NCBI GenBank assembly: GCA_033764335.1
Contig: JANRJC010000051.1
Coordinates: 62,001 to 126,000 of the forward strand
DNA: 64,000 bases
Direction: 5' to 3'
Origin: JAGQVA01 sp033764335
GTDB lineage: Bacteria > Bacteroidota > Bacteroidia > J057
The position numbers and the translations under genes were made by a program. Shown piece after piece: positions 8,446 through 17,596 of the stretch. The notes beneath the pieces were generated by a model. That model worked only from the letters and a program-made list of their open reading frames with translations, had not been told where the DNA came from and made no database searches. Within the stretch, counting starts at the first letter, position 1. Every line of letters begins with the position of its first letter.

Positions 8446-9711
8446 ATGGAAAAAAAAATCACCCTAACCATTGACGGAAAAGAGGTTACTGCCCAGGAAG
8501 GCGAACTTCTGATTAATGCTATCCGGAAGGCAGGATTTGACATTCCTTCCCTTTGTTATTACGAACATATTGACCCGCCGCTGGGTACTTGCCGGGTGTG
8601 TACGGTGGAGGTCAATGGAAGACATGTAGCAGCCTGCACGACCCTTGCGCGAGGAGGAATGAATGTGGGCGTTCATGTCACATCTTTACACGATACCCGA
8701 AAGGCCATGGTCGAAATGCTTTTTGCCGAAGGGAATCACTTTTGTCCTGCCTGCGAAAAAAGCGGCGACTGTGACCTTCAGGGAATGGGCTATCAATTGG
8801 GCGTCAATGTGAGCCGTTTTCCACATCTTTTTGTGGATCGGATTATTGACTACAACCCGCGCCGAATGGTCATTGAGCATAACCGCTGTATCCGCTGTCG
8901 CCGGTGTGTGGACGAGGTAATGACCACGGAAGGCAAACGAGTATTTAGCTTTGTCAATCGAGGGAATGCAACGGAGGTTGCGATAGACTATCAGGAAGAG
9001 TCTAAACTTACCGAAGAACAGGCCATTCACGCGGTACACATTTGCCCTACGGGAGCGATTTTGGTACGAGGAAAAAGCCTCGCAAGGCCCTTCGGTGAGC
9101 GAAAGTACGATATTGGCGAAGGGATACAGCGTGAGTCAGCGCCGATTGTTTTTACAAAAGAGGAGGGCAGGAAAAAAATCATCGCAACGGTTTCGCTGGC
9201 CGGTTGTTTTGGGTGTCACATGTCCATGTTGGATCTGGACACCGGGATTTTGGATATGGTAGAACTGGTTGAGTTTAATAAATCGCCGCTGACAGACATT
9301 AAAGAATTTTCGAAGAAGGTGGATGTCGGTATCATCGAAGGCGGGTGTTGCAATTCGGAGAATATTGCCGTATTGCGTGAATTTCGGAAAAAATGCGATG
9401 TCTTGGTATCAATGGGCGAATGTGCAATTTGGGGTGGTTTGCCCGCCATGCGCAATCTGGTACCTCTTAAAGAATGCCTAGAGGAGGCTTATTTACATTC
9501 ATTTACCAGTGAAGACGGTGCAGAAACCCTCCCTCAGCATGAGGATATTCCCAAGATTCTGGATAAAGTTTATCCTTGCAGTGAGGTAGTAGATATAGAT
9601 TATTTCATACCCGGCTGTCCCCCGGCGGCCAATCATATCTGGGATATGGTGAAACATATACTCTTTGGTGATGAGTATTCATTGATCCTGCCCCGGTACA
9701 AATACGATTAG
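8446..9711 (+). CDS. HoxU-HoxY fusion: diaphorase small subunit joined to hydrogenase small subunit
   Basis: One uninterrupted frame of 421 residues covers two normally separate subunits. Residues 1-~220 are HoxU-like: [2Fe-2S] ligands C37, C49, C52, C64; a His-Cys3 [4Fe-4S] site H98, C100, C103, C109; and a further [4Fe-4S] set C148, C151, C154, C200. Residues ~245-421 are HoxY-like, with the proximal-cluster cysteines C254 and C257 (AGCFGC), C326 (MGECAIWGG) and C391 (PGCPPAA). The joint is a ~25-residue stretch around GERKYDIGEG. The ATG at 8446 is preferred to a TTG eight codons upstream because AAGCGGA lies just before it. The fusion would link diaphorase and hydrogenase modules covalently. 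Confidence 0.92.
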   Translation: MEKKITLTIDGKEVTAQEGELLINAIRKAGFDIPSLCYYEHIDPPLGTCRVCTVEVNGRHVAACTTLARGGMNVGVHVTSLHDTRKAMVEMLFAEGNHFCPACEKSGDCDLQGMGYQLGVNVSRFPHLFVDRIIDYNPRRMVIEHNRCIRCRRCVDEVMTTEGKRVFSFVNRGNATEVAIDYQEESKLTEEQAIHAVHICPTGAILVRGKSLARPFGERKYDIGEGIQRESAPIVFTKEEGRKKIIATVSLAGCFGCHMSMLDLDTGILDMVELVEFNKSPLTDIKEFSKKVDVGIIEGGCCNSENIAVLREFRKKCDVLVSMGECAIWGGLPAMRNLVPLKECLEEAYLHSFTSEDGAETLPQHEDIPKILDKVYPCSEVVDIDYFIPGCPPAANHIWDMVKHILFGDEYSLILPRYKYD

Positions 9712-9752
9712 TTTTCAGCTGAAAAATTAGCATCTGCATTGAAATAAATTAT

Positions 9753-11204
9753 ATGGCTAAGATTATTATCGAACCGGTTACCCGTGTTGAAGGACATGGA
9801 AAAGTAACGATCCACCTCGATGAGGAAGGGCGGGTAAAAGAAAGTTTTTTTCACATTGTAGAGTTTCGCGGTTTTGAGCGTTTTATTCAGGGAAGACCAT
9901 ATTGGGAAGTGCCCGTATTGGTACAGCGGTTATGCGGCATTTGTCCGGTGAGCCATCATATTGCAGCGGCCAAAGCAATTGATCAACTCGCCGGGCTTGA
10001 CCCGAAAGATATTTCCCCTGCCGCAACGAAAATCCGGAAGCTGTTGCATTATGGACAGATTTTCCAGTCGCATGCCCTTCACTTTTTTTACCTTGCTTCG
10101 CCTGACCTTTTGTTTGGGCTGGATGCTCCTGCGGAAAAACGAAATGTAGTGTCAGTTGCCGTTGAAAACAAAGAACTTGCCCGTAAAGGCATTACTATGC
10201 GCAAGTTTGGGCAGGAAATCATAAGGGTGATTGCTGGCAAAAGGATTCATGGGATTGCGGCGGTTCCTGGTGGCGTACACAAATCAATAAGCAGGGAAGA
10301 CCGAGATTACTTTTTAAATGGAAAAGATCTTCCCGGCGTGGATACGATGATCGAATGGTCGAGGGAAATCGTGGATTTTATCAAAGATTACCACGAAAAA
10401 AACGCTCAATGGCTTGATACCTTTGCTTCCTACCCCAGCGGTCATCTGGGCCTGGTCAATCCGGTTGATGGTTCTTTAGAACTTTATGACGGACGGCTTC
10501 GGGCGATAGACGCAAATGGATTTCGCACCCTTGACGACATACGGGATGTTGATTATAGCCAGTATTTTGCCGAAGGCGTAGAAAAATGGTCATTTCTGAA
10601 GTTCCCCTATCTTCGTCACCTTGGCCGGGAGGCCGGCTGGAACCGCGTAGGGCCGCTCGCCCGCCTCAATGTCTGCGACAGGATCAGTACCCCCCTGGCC
10701 AACGAAGAGTTGTGCCTGTTTAAAGCTTATACCGGGGGCAAACCCAACCCTCATACGATGCACTTCCATTGGGCGCGGCTGATAGAGATGTTGCACTGCG
10801 CAGAACAGATGAAAGATCTATTACTCGATGGCGATCTACTTAGCGATGATATTTTGCGAACGGGCAACCGCCGCCCCGAGGGCATTGGCGTTGTGGAAGC
10901 ACCGCGAGGCACGCTTATTCACCATTACCAGGCCGATGAAAAAGGCAGGGTTACCCGATGCAATCTGATTGTATCCACGACACACAATAACGAGCCGATG
11001 AACCGAGCCGTGCGTTGGGTCGCACAGAATATTCTCGACCGCCAGCCAAAGTTGACCGAAACCTTGCTCAACCAGGTTGAAATCGCCATTCGCGCTTATG
11101 ACCCCTGCCTGAGTTGTGCCACCCATGCCATCGGGCAGATGCCCCTTCAGGTGGTTTTGTATGATTCGGAGGGCAATATACGGGAAGAAAAATTTAAGAA
11201 TTGA
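9753..11204 (+). CDS. hoxH: HoxH, catalytic large subunit of NAD-linked [NiFe] hydrogenase
   Basis: HoxH holds the NiFe(CN)2CO active site that splits or forms H2. Both nickel-binding motifs are present: C61 and C64 in RLCGICPVSHH near the N-terminus and C452 and C455 in DPCLSCATH near the C-terminus. The conserved EPVTRVEGHG opens the protein. A tail of 25 residues follows H458; in this family it is removed by a specific protease after nickel insertion, and that protease is probably the next gene. Length (483) is close to HoxH of soluble hydrogenases and the lack of a signal fits a cytoplasmic enzyme. It follows hoxUY by 41 bp. Confidence 0.95.
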   Translation: MAKIIIEPVTRVEGHGKVTIHLDEEGRVKESFFHIVEFRGFERFIQGRPYWEVPVLVQRLCGICPVSHHIAAAKAIDQLAGLDPKDISPAATKIRKLLHYGQIFQSHALHFFYLASPDLLFGLDAPAEKRNVVSVAVENKELARKGITMRKFGQEIIRVIAGKRIHGIAAVPGGVHKSISREDRDYFLNGKDLPGVDTMIEWSREIVDFIKDYHEKNAQWLDTFASYPSGHLGLVNPVDGSLELYDGRLRAIDANGFRTLDDIRDVDYSQYFAEGVEKWSFLKFPYLRHLGREAGWNRVGPLARLNVCDRISTPLANEELCLFKAYTGGKPNPHTMHFHWARLIEMLHCAEQMKDLLLDGDLLSDDILRTGNRRPEGIGVVEAPRGTLIHHYQADEKGRVTRCNLIVSTTHNNEPMNRAVRWVAQNILDRQPKLTETLLNQVEIAIRAYDPCLSCATHAIGQMPLQVVLYDSEGNIREEKFKN

Positions 11205-11208
11205 GCGG

Positions 11209-11649
11209 ATGAAAAAGCACCTACTTGTCGCCATCGGCAATAGTGGCCGACAGGATGACGGACTGGGATGGGCATTTGCAGATGAAGTCTCACGGCAGCG
11301 GCTGTTTGACGGCGAGTTGCACTATCGCTACCAGTTGCAGGTGGAGGATGCCGAAATGCTCTCCTGTGCCGATAAGGTCATATTTGTGGATGCGTTTAAA
11401 GGCGAATTAGCGGAAGGTTATTGCTGGACAAAGATCAAACCTGCTGCTGTTTTTGAATTTTCTACTCATGCCCTCTCCCCTGAATCGGTTTTGTATTTAT
11501 CCCGAGATTTATATGATTCGGAGCCGGAGGCCTGGGTACTTTTGATTGAAGGAAAACAATGGGAACTGGCACAAGAGTTAAGTGAGCGGGCGGCAGGGAA
11601 TCTTAAAGAGGCACTTAATTATTTTCAAACAATCCTAAAAAACCTTTGA
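11209..11649 (+). CDS. Hydrogenase maturation protease (HoxW/HybD family)
   Basis: The protein (146 residues from ATG 11209, just after the hoxH stop at 11204) starts with LLVAIGNSGRQDDGLGWAFAD, the GN-x-x-R-x-DDG-x-G pattern of nickel-hydrogenase endopeptidases, in which the first Asp and Glu ligands read the bound nickel. A second family feature is VIFVDAFKG with the metal-binding Asp, and FSTHALSPESV carries the usual histidine. These enzymes clip the C-terminal tail of the large subunit, here HoxH. Position directly after hoxH supports a HoxW-type role. The stop overlaps the next gene. Confidence 0.88.
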   Translation: MKKHLLVAIGNSGRQDDGLGWAFADEVSRQRLFDGELHYRYQLQVEDAEMLSCADKVIFVDAFKGELAEGYCWTKIKPAAVFEFSTHALSPESVLYLSRDLYDSEPEAWVLLIEGKQWELAQELSERAAGNLKEALNYFQTILKNL

Positions 11650-12746
11650 AACAGACAATCTTAATTATGGGCGGTTATGGCGGCGTGGGAAAATCGCTTT
11701 CCCGTGCGCTGCTAAGCCACACTGCCTTTGATCTGATTATCGCCGGAAGGCAGTTGAAAAAGGCGGAAGCCTGGGTTGCACAGTTACAGTCTGCTTTTCC
11801 CGGGAGGAGAATAGTGGCGAGTCAGACGGATTTAGCGGATAAGGCAAATCTGGTCGAGGTTTTTCGTCAGGCGTCACTCGTCGTAGTCGTGGCCACGGTG
11901 GCCGATGATATGGAGATCGTCGCTGAAGCAGCCATTGCCGCACAAACCGGGTTAATGGATATTTTGTTGCGTGCCGACGTGGCGGAGACACTGTCCCGCT
12001 ACCAGCAGAAAATTGCCGAAAACGGGCTTCGTTTTATCACCCAAGCAGGGTTTCATCCGGGGATTGTGGCTCCGCTGATGCGATCTGTTCGGGGTGAATT
12101 TGACGAATACCATTCCGCAGTTGTAGGGATGGCAATGGATCCCATATTCCGGAACCCCAAATCCACCCACGAGTTGTTTCACGAGATACTAGCAGCCAAA
12201 CCGATGATTCTACGGTCGGGAAAATGGAAAACCGGGAGCTACCGCGACCTGGCAATCGTAAATTTTTCAAAATACTTCTCTCCCCGGAAATGTTTCCCCT
12301 TAAACTTGCCGGAAATTTACGGGATTGAAAAAACAACCGGTTTGAAAAACGCAGGCGTATATGTTGCCGGATTTGACTTCTGGATTGATTGGGTCATATT
12401 TCCCCTGGCGATAACAGTGGGATTTTTTAGCCAGAAGTGGAGCAAGGTCATTGGCGGAAAAATGTTATTCGCCCATATACAAAAAAAGCGGGATCAACGC
12501 CCGAGGGTAGAGATGGTGTTAGAGGCATCGGGATTGAAAGACGAGAAAGAAAAAAAACTAACTAGAACCCTTTACGCCGAAGATGGATTTGATCTGACGG
12601 CGTATGCCGTAGTTGCCTGTATCCGGCAGTATTTTAAAGGAATCCCCCCGAAACCCGGATTATATCTGATGGGGCAGGTGGTGGAAGAGAATCAGTTGTT
12701 GGAGGATTTGCAGGAAATGGGCATCGGACTGGAGGAAAGGCAATAA
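11646..12746 (+). CDS. Saccharopine dehydrogenase-like NAD(P)-binding protein
   Basis: This 366-residue protein opens with a Rossmann motif (IMGGYGGVGKSLSRALL) and the following beta-alpha pattern (LIIAGRQLKKAEAW, ASQTDLAD) of the saccharopine dehydrogenase/trans-acting enoyl reductase family; TQAGFHPGIVAPLMR is the usual continuation. The substrate is unknown. The likely start is TTG at 11646, which overlaps the stop of the maturation protease in a TTGA; the next ATG (11667) would cut into the first beta strand. The tight overlap makes it part of the hox operon, which is not a standard hox gene content. A hydrophobic stretch near residues 240-260 may contact membrane. Confidence 0.7.
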   Translation: MKQTILIMGGYGGVGKSLSRALLSHTAFDLIIAGRQLKKAEAWVAQLQSAFPGRRIVASQTDLADKANLVEVFRQASLVVVVATVADDMEIVAEAAIAAQTGLMDILLRADVAETLSRYQQKIAENGLRFITQAGFHPGIVAPLMRSVRGEFDEYHSAVVGMAMDPIFRNPKSTHELFHEILAAKPMILRSGKWKTGSYRDLAIVNFSKYFSPRKCFPLNLPEIYGIEKTTGLKNAGVYVAGFDFWIDWVIFPLAITVGFFSQKWSKVIGGKMLFAHIQKKRDQRPRVEMVLEASGLKDEKEKKLTRTLYAEDGFDLTAYAVVACIRQYFKGIPPKPGLYLMGQVVEENQLLEDLQEMGIGLEERQ

Positions 12747-12759
12747 TTTTTCCCTTTTC

Positions 12760-12784
12760 CGGGGATAAAATCTCCGATATTTTT
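12760..12784 (+). terminator. Possible terminator of the hox operon
   Basis: A 7-bp stem (12760-12766 with 12770-12776, one G-U pair) closes an AAA loop and is followed by ATATTTTT. It lies 13 bp after the last hox-operon stop and just before the next gene start. The stem is short, so termination may be weak. Confidence 0.4.
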
Positions 12785-12789
12785 ACCGC

Positions 12790-13542
12790 ATGATGAGAAA
12801 AATATTAGGGATTGTTGCCCTGCTTGGAACATGGGGGACTGCTGACGCACAGTTTTTTGGCAGTAAAGATTCCACCCACGGACGGATCTGGAATATTCGT
12901 TTTATTCTGGATGGAGGTATGATCCCTTTAAGCCTGAATCTTTCGGAAGCGTATCAGGGCGAATATTACGCAACCCTTTACCGCCCCGACAGTTCGATCT
13001 ATCAGGAGTGGCAATGGCGGGAGTGGCATCGCGACTCCGTCTATTCGATGCAGGATAGCTGGCCATCCACAGTGCGGCTGGGCGTAATGGTCAATGTGGT
13101 CAAAAATCTGTATGCCGGGGTAAGCTATTCCGGCCATTTTTTTAGAATGTATAATTATGCCGGTAGTCAAAGGTATAGTCGGGTGATTCCGTTTGGTACG
13201 CTGGAGGGCGCCCTTAGCTATGAATTACGGATACCGGGAGCGAGTCGTATCAGGTTGTTGCCTACCCTGTACGGCGGAACCTATACCTCCGATATTTCCA
13301 ATGGCTATGAGGGAATCGGGAAGGAATGGGCCATCGGCGGGCGAATAGCCGTAGGGTTGCAATTACACAAAAAATACCAGCATACGTTTCGGATATGGGC
13401 TTCCGGGCATCAACTCAATTACCGAGAGCATGAGCCTAGCTTTGTCTATGAAAACAAATACCGCCACTATGAATCACGCTGGCAGGTGATGAATATGGGT
13501 TTTGGCCTGTTGTTTCATATAGGGATTAGGGAAGATCGTTAG
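12790..13542 (+). CDS. Secreted protein, probably outer-membrane beta-barrel
   Basis: I do not recognise a family. The N-terminus (MMRKILGIVALLGTWGTADAQ) is a signal peptide with cleavage expected after ADA. The rest of the 250 residues alternates polar and aromatic residues in strand-like blocks with glycine-rich turns (RLGVMVNVVKNLYAGVSYSG, WAIGGRIAVGLQL) and ends MNMGFGLLFHIGIREDR, which resembles small porin-like barrels common in Bacteroidota. It may start at either of two adjacent ATGs. Its stop overlaps the end of the convergent DUF4249 gene by four bases. Confidence 0.6.
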   Translation: MMRKILGIVALLGTWGTADAQFFGSKDSTHGRIWNIRFILDGGMIPLSLNLSEAYQGEYYATLYRPDSSIYQEWQWREWHRDSVYSMQDSWPSTVRLGVMVNVVKNLYAGVSYSGHFFRMYNYAGSQRYSRVIPFGTLEGALSYELRIPGASRIRLLPTLYGGTYTSDISNGYEGIGKEWAIGGRIAVGLQLHKKYQHTFRIWASGHQLNYREHEPSFVYENKYRHYESRWQVMNMGFGLLFHIGIREDR

Positions 13543-14507
13543 TTGATTACCCGCACAATATAAGGCTGAGATAACGACCGGGAGCCGAAAATACCCTGCC
13601 CGTTTTCCACATTGGACTTCAGGAATACAGGCTCTGCGAGGGGGTCATAACGGTTGGCGGATTGTTCATCCAAAGACAAAAGATATTTTCCCGTAGCCAT
13701 ATCAAGCGTTTCGAGTATAACTTCATACTCGCGGTAATAGAAGGTCGAACCGTCGGGATTCGTGCCCTGTTTTAGGCGCATGCCGTGAGAGGGTGGATAG
13801 ATATCAATATTGATTTCTTTTCCCTGAAGCCGTTCGTCCAGAATAACCGAAGAATACGAGTGAAAAACACCATAGAGACTATCTTCCCCCAAATACTCCG
13901 AAGTAACAGGGTCAAAAACCGGAAAATAAGTCATTCCTCGTTGTGTAAGCCTGACCCGATAGGTACTATTTTCGGCGGCATTATCGGTAAAAACCACGCG
14001 GATTATTTCTTCGGTCCAACTACTGTTTCCGATTGAATACACGATATTCATCGCTTCGGCAGACACGATTTCCGGAGAAGTCGGGATGGTCGTCTGGGCA
14101 AAATATTCTTTTTCTTCCCACTCAAAACGCAACTGGTAGAATTGGTTATTTTTTACGGTTTGGGAGCCTTCATACCAGACAAGATCGGCGGAGTCTTTTC
14201 CTCCTTGCCAGAAGGACTGATATTCGACTTCTTGCCCACTTTTTTCGGTGAGGGTTTCGGTGGAGGAACCATCTGAAAATTGGGGCGAAAGTCCCTCAAT
14301 AAACTGGTTGCGGATGTCGGTTTCGAGCCAGCCTTCGAGTGGAAGGTTTTGGGAAATGAAAACACGCGGCAGCGAGTCCGGTGTCAGTAATGCCCAAACC
14401 ATCGGTTTGGACTGAAAGTCATGTTTATCAATCCGAATTGCCTGTTCGCAACTACCCAAAAGCAGCAATGCAAATGTCCCGAGAAAAAGGCGAAAAGTGA
14501 TTTTCAT
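13539..14507 (-). CDS. DUF4249-type lipoprotein partner of the TonB receptor
   Basis: The 322-residue protein has a lipoprotein signal with lipobox LLGSC (C20), so it should sit in the outer membrane facing outward or inward. The body is beta-rich, with features of DUF4249 proteins: an N-terminal PMVWALLTPDSLPRVFISQ strand block, AQTTIPTSPEIVSAE after a first domain, and a late EVILETLDMATGKYLLSL. DUF4249 genes are typically found directly beside TonB-dependent receptors of the FecA/CirA type, and here the receptor is 10 bp upstream in the same operon. The function is probably capture of the receptor's ligand, which is unknown. Confidence 0.8.
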   Translation of the reverse strand: MKITFRLFLGTFALLLLGSCEQAIRIDKHDFQSKPMVWALLTPDSLPRVFISQNLPLEGWLETDIRNQFIEGLSPQFSDGSSTETLTEKSGQEVEYQSFWQGGKDSADLVWYEGSQTVKNNQFYQLRFEWEEKEYFAQTTIPTSPEIVSAEAMNIVYSIGNSSWTEEIIRVVFTDNAAENSTYRVRLTQRGMTYFPVFDPVTSEYLGEDSLYGVFHSYSSVILDERLQGKEINIDIYPPSHGMRLKQGTNPDGSTFYYREYEVILETLDMATGKYLLSLDEQSANRYDPLAEPVFLKSNVENGQGIFGSRSLSQPYIVRVIN

Positions 14508-14517
14508 TTTTGAACCG

Positions 14518-16803
14518 TTAGAAGTTGAATACCCATGTAAGGGAAGGAATCATCGGTAAAAGAGAGACCTGGCGAGTGACAAATTGACGGGCGTTGGCCC
14601 GTGAATCAAATACAAAATCCTGATAGACAAAAAAAGGATTGCGGCGGTTATAGGAGTTATAAATATCAATATGCCAGGCATAAGTATATTTGGGTTTTTT
14701 GACGACGTAGCGCAGTCCCAGGTCGAGGCGGTGGTAAGATTGGAGTCGGTAGCCATTTCGCCCGGAAAAATCATCGTACCAGGAAAACGAATTTGTCCAG
14801 CCATTGACCGGTACAAACAATCTTCCGGAAGGCACGGTCAGCCAATGGCCGCTTCCATAGACGAAGGTGGAGGAGAAAGACCATTTTTCATTAAACTTAT
14901 ACACCGCCACAACCGAAAGGTCGTGTCTTCGGTCGTATTTGGCAGGATAAGGTCGGCCCAGGTTGAGATCATCAAACTGGCGCCAGCTCCAGGAGAGGGT
15001 ATAACCGATCCAGCCGGTGAGTCTTCCCGAACGTTTGCGGATATAAAACTCACCTCCATAAGCCCACCCTTTGCCGAATACCAGTTCGGGTTCGATATCG
15101 TCGCGAAAAAAGAAATTGGCTCCTTCGCGGTAATCTATCTGGTTGGACATTCGTTTGTAATACAACTCCACGCTAGTTTCATAGCGGTCGTTGAGAAAAT
15201 TGCGGAAATATCCCAGTGCGCCCTGGTGAGCAACCTGCGGTTTGACGACCTCACTGCTGGGGGTCCATATATCAAAAGGAAGTGAGATTACCGAACTGCT
15301 CACAAGGTGAACATATTGGTTCATCAGGGTATAACCCGCCTTGATACTCTGATTGGGGCCAAGTGTATATTTCAGGGTAAGGCGGGGTTCCAGACCATAG
15401 TAAGTGGTTTGTCCGCTGACATACAAAGGCGCGCGGAGGCCCGCGTTTATTCCGAAGCGGTCGGTGATGGCAATTTCGTCATTGATATAGGCAGCGGATT
15501 CATGGACAAAACGGCTTCTGCCCTGCACTTGTAGGGTATCGGTTTGTGCGGTCTGGATTCGGGTGGAGGAAGGCGTAAAGGTATGGTAAATATAATTCAG
15601 TCCAAACTTGATACGGTGACGGGGATTCGGGTAATAGTCAAAGTCAATTTTGCCGTTTACATCTTTGATTCCTGAAAAAAGGACTGTGGCATCTCTGCCA
15701 TAAGCCTGAATCACTTTGTAGTCGTAATTACTGTAGATGAAGCTGGTATTAGAAAAAAGTTTGGGTCCGAAGAGGTGGTTCCAGCGTGCGGTAAAGGTGA
15801 TATTTCCCCAGTCCATGCGAGTGAGAGAAGTATCGGACGGAGTTTTGGATTCGGTGTACAGGTTATCCCTTCCATAATAACCGCTGATAAAGAGTCGGTC
15901 TTTGTCGGAGATTTTATAATTGATTTTGGCGTTAAAATCATGAAAGTTGTACCCCAGTTTTTGGCCGGGGGGGAGGAAAGGGCGGATGAGAAGATCCCAG
16001 TAAAACCTCCTTGCGGAAACCATAAACGACGCCCGGTCTTTGGCGATGGGGCCTTCCAGCGTAATTTTGGAGCTAATCAGTCCAATACCGCCTTCTCCAT
16101 GAAATTCTTTCATATTTCCCTCTTTCATCCCAATATCGAGGATGGAGGACAACCTTCCGCCAAAATTTGCGGGATAACTTCCTTTGTACAGAGTTACGTT
16201 CCTGATGGCATCGGTATTAAAAATGCTCAGGTAACCTGCCATGTGAAAAGGGTTATATACGATAGCCTCATCCATGAGAATGAGGTTTTGGTCTGCACCG
16301 CCGCCGCGCACATAATAACCTGCGGAGGCTTCCCCTCCCGACTGTACACCCGGCAGGAGTTGAATCCCTTTGAGCAAATCCTTTTCGCCTGCGATGAAGG
16401 GCAACATTTCTATCTCGCTAACATTGATGTCAATCGCCCCCATTGTGGCTTTTTCGACATTCTCGCGGGCTTTTTGTTCGGTAATCACAACCTCATCGAG
16501 GCTGATTTCTTTTTCGGTCAGGGAAAAATGGATGGATTGATTTTGATCTAGAATCAGCGTCAGAAACTGAGAGTTATAACCGGGATAGTCAACCCGAATA
16601 ATCGCAGAGTCGGCCTTTAAAGTCAGTGAATAAAACCCGTAGTTGTTGGTATAGGTACCGGTTTTGAGTTGGGGCACAGCAACGATGGCACCTACCAGAA
16701 TTTCCCCACTCTGGGCGTCTCGCACATAACCGCTAAGGGTTTTCTGAGCAGATAATTCCGGGAGGATCAAAAAGAGGAACAGAGGGAATAAAAGATTTTT
16801 CAA
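14518..16803 (-). CDS. TonB-dependent receptor with carboxypeptidase-like N-terminal domain
   Basis: Outer-membrane active transporter of 761 residues. A signal peptide (ending LSAQ) is followed by a carboxypeptidase regulatory-like beta-sandwich (~20-105, LSGYVRDAQSGEILVGA), a plug domain (~115-235, LLPGVQSGGEASAGYYVRGG, then ILMDEAIVYNPFH) and a long beta-barrel ending in an aromatic residue (LTWVFNF), as required for barrel insertion. It is the upstream partner of the DUF4249 lipoprotein. The substrate cannot be read from the sequence; related pairs have been linked to iron complexes and peptides. Confidence 0.92.
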   Translation of the reverse strand: MKNLLFPLFLFLILPELSAQKTLSGYVRDAQSGEILVGAIVAVPQLKTGTYTNNYGFYSLTLKADSAIIRVDYPGYNSQFLTLILDQNQSIHFSLTEKEISLDEVVITEQKARENVEKATMGAIDINVSEIEMLPFIAGEKDLLKGIQLLPGVQSGGEASAGYYVRGGGADQNLILMDEAIVYNPFHMAGYLSIFNTDAIRNVTLYKGSYPANFGGRLSSILDIGMKEGNMKEFHGEGGIGLISSKITLEGPIAKDRASFMVSARRFYWDLLIRPFLPPGQKLGYNFHDFNAKINYKISDKDRLFISGYYGRDNLYTESKTPSDTSLTRMDWGNITFTARWNHLFGPKLFSNTSFIYSNYDYKVIQAYGRDATVLFSGIKDVNGKIDFDYYPNPRHRIKFGLNYIYHTFTPSSTRIQTAQTDTLQVQGRSRFVHESAAYINDEIAITDRFGINAGLRAPLYVSGQTTYYGLEPRLTLKYTLGPNQSIKAGYTLMNQYVHLVSSSVISLPFDIWTPSSEVVKPQVAHQGALGYFRNFLNDRYETSVELYYKRMSNQIDYREGANFFFRDDIEPELVFGKGWAYGGEFYIRKRSGRLTGWIGYTLSWSWRQFDDLNLGRPYPAKYDRRHDLSVVAVYKFNEKWSFSSTFVYGSGHWLTVPSGRLFVPVNGWTNSFSWYDDFSGRNGYRLQSYHRLDLGLRYVVKKPKYTYAWHIDIYNSYNRRNPFFVYQDFVFDSRANARQFVTRQVSLLPMIPSLTWVFNF

Positions 16804-16876
16804 GTTGGTGGGTTAATATTCTCTGGCAAGGATAAAGATTCCCCTCTGAAACAATTATGTCAATATTTTTGCCCAA

Positions 16877-17539
16877 TCACCCCATCAGCCCTTTTTCGCG
16901 AAACAAAGTTGCGAGTTCGCCCGCGTCCTGTACGAGGTAGTCCACGCCGATACGGCGGAGTTTTTCACCGTGATTTTCGGTGATGTGGCCGCCGCCGAGA
17001 AAACCCACAACCGTAAGCCCCGCGGCTTTTGCGGCGGTGACGCCGGCTTCGCTGTCTTCCACTACGATACAATTGGTGGGCGTAAGTCTCTGGGTCTGAA
17101 TAGCAAACTGGTACAAATCGGGAGCCGGTTTGGGGCGATTTACCATTTGTGAGGTGAAAATATGCGTTGTCGGCACATGGTGAATGCCCGCACGTGAAAG
17201 CCCGTGTTGTACGTGTTCGAGGTGGCTATTGGAAACAATGGACACCGGCAGGGCCAGATTTCTAATCAGATCCCCCATCCCGGAGATAGGAAGAAGTTGT
17301 GTCTGAAAAGCCGCAGCCGCTTCGTTTTTAAGTTCGTCGTGAAAGTCGGGGGACAGATATATATTGTTTTCTCTGGAAATAATCTCCAGAATTGCTGCAT
17401 CCATCATCCCTGAAAATCGGCGGCAATAAGTGAGGGTGTCTGTATGGTAGCCAACGGAGGCAAGTTTTTGCACGGCGATTTGTGCATAGAGGATTTCGGA
17501 GTCAATGATTACTCCGTCGCAGTCGAAGATAAAGTGCAT
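16877..17539 (-). CDS. HAD-superfamily phosphatase, beta-phosphoglucomutase-like
   Basis: At 220 residues this has all four HAD motifs: nucleophile FDCDGVIIDSE (D7 and D9), motif II Ser in IVSNSHLEH, motif III Lys in NRPKPAPDLY, and motif IV acidic pair in VVEDSEAGV. The helical cap inserted after motif I places it with the phosphoglycolate phosphatase/beta-phosphoglucomutase group, soluble enzymes that dephosphorylate or rearrange small phosphorylated metabolites. The exact substrate is unknown. It stands alone: 157 bp separate it from the upstream gene and that gap holds a perfect 20-bp palindrome. Confidence 0.88.
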   Translation of the reverse strand: MHFIFDCDGVIIDSEILYAQIAVQKLASVGYHTDTLTYCRRFSGMMDAAILEIISRENNIYLSPDFHDELKNEAAAAFQTQLLPISGMGDLIRNLALPVSIVSNSHLEHVQHGLSRAGIHHVPTTHIFTSQMVNRPKPAPDLYQFAIQTQRLTPTNCIVVEDSEAGVTAAKAAGLTVVGFLGGGHITENHGEKLRRIGVDYLVQDAGELATLFREKGLMG

Positions 17540-17596
17540 AAGTTTTAGGGAAAAGGGGGAGGTGTGTGTGGTGGGTTTTCCGATTTTGGAAGCCGC

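Noticed and set aside
14671..15285. 204-codon plus-strand frame in the TonB receptor gene
   Set aside because: Antisense shadow of barrel-coding sequence.
15775..16551. 258-codon frame on the plus strand inside the TonB receptor gene
   Set aside because: Antisense to conserved plug and barrel sequence; no recognisable domain.
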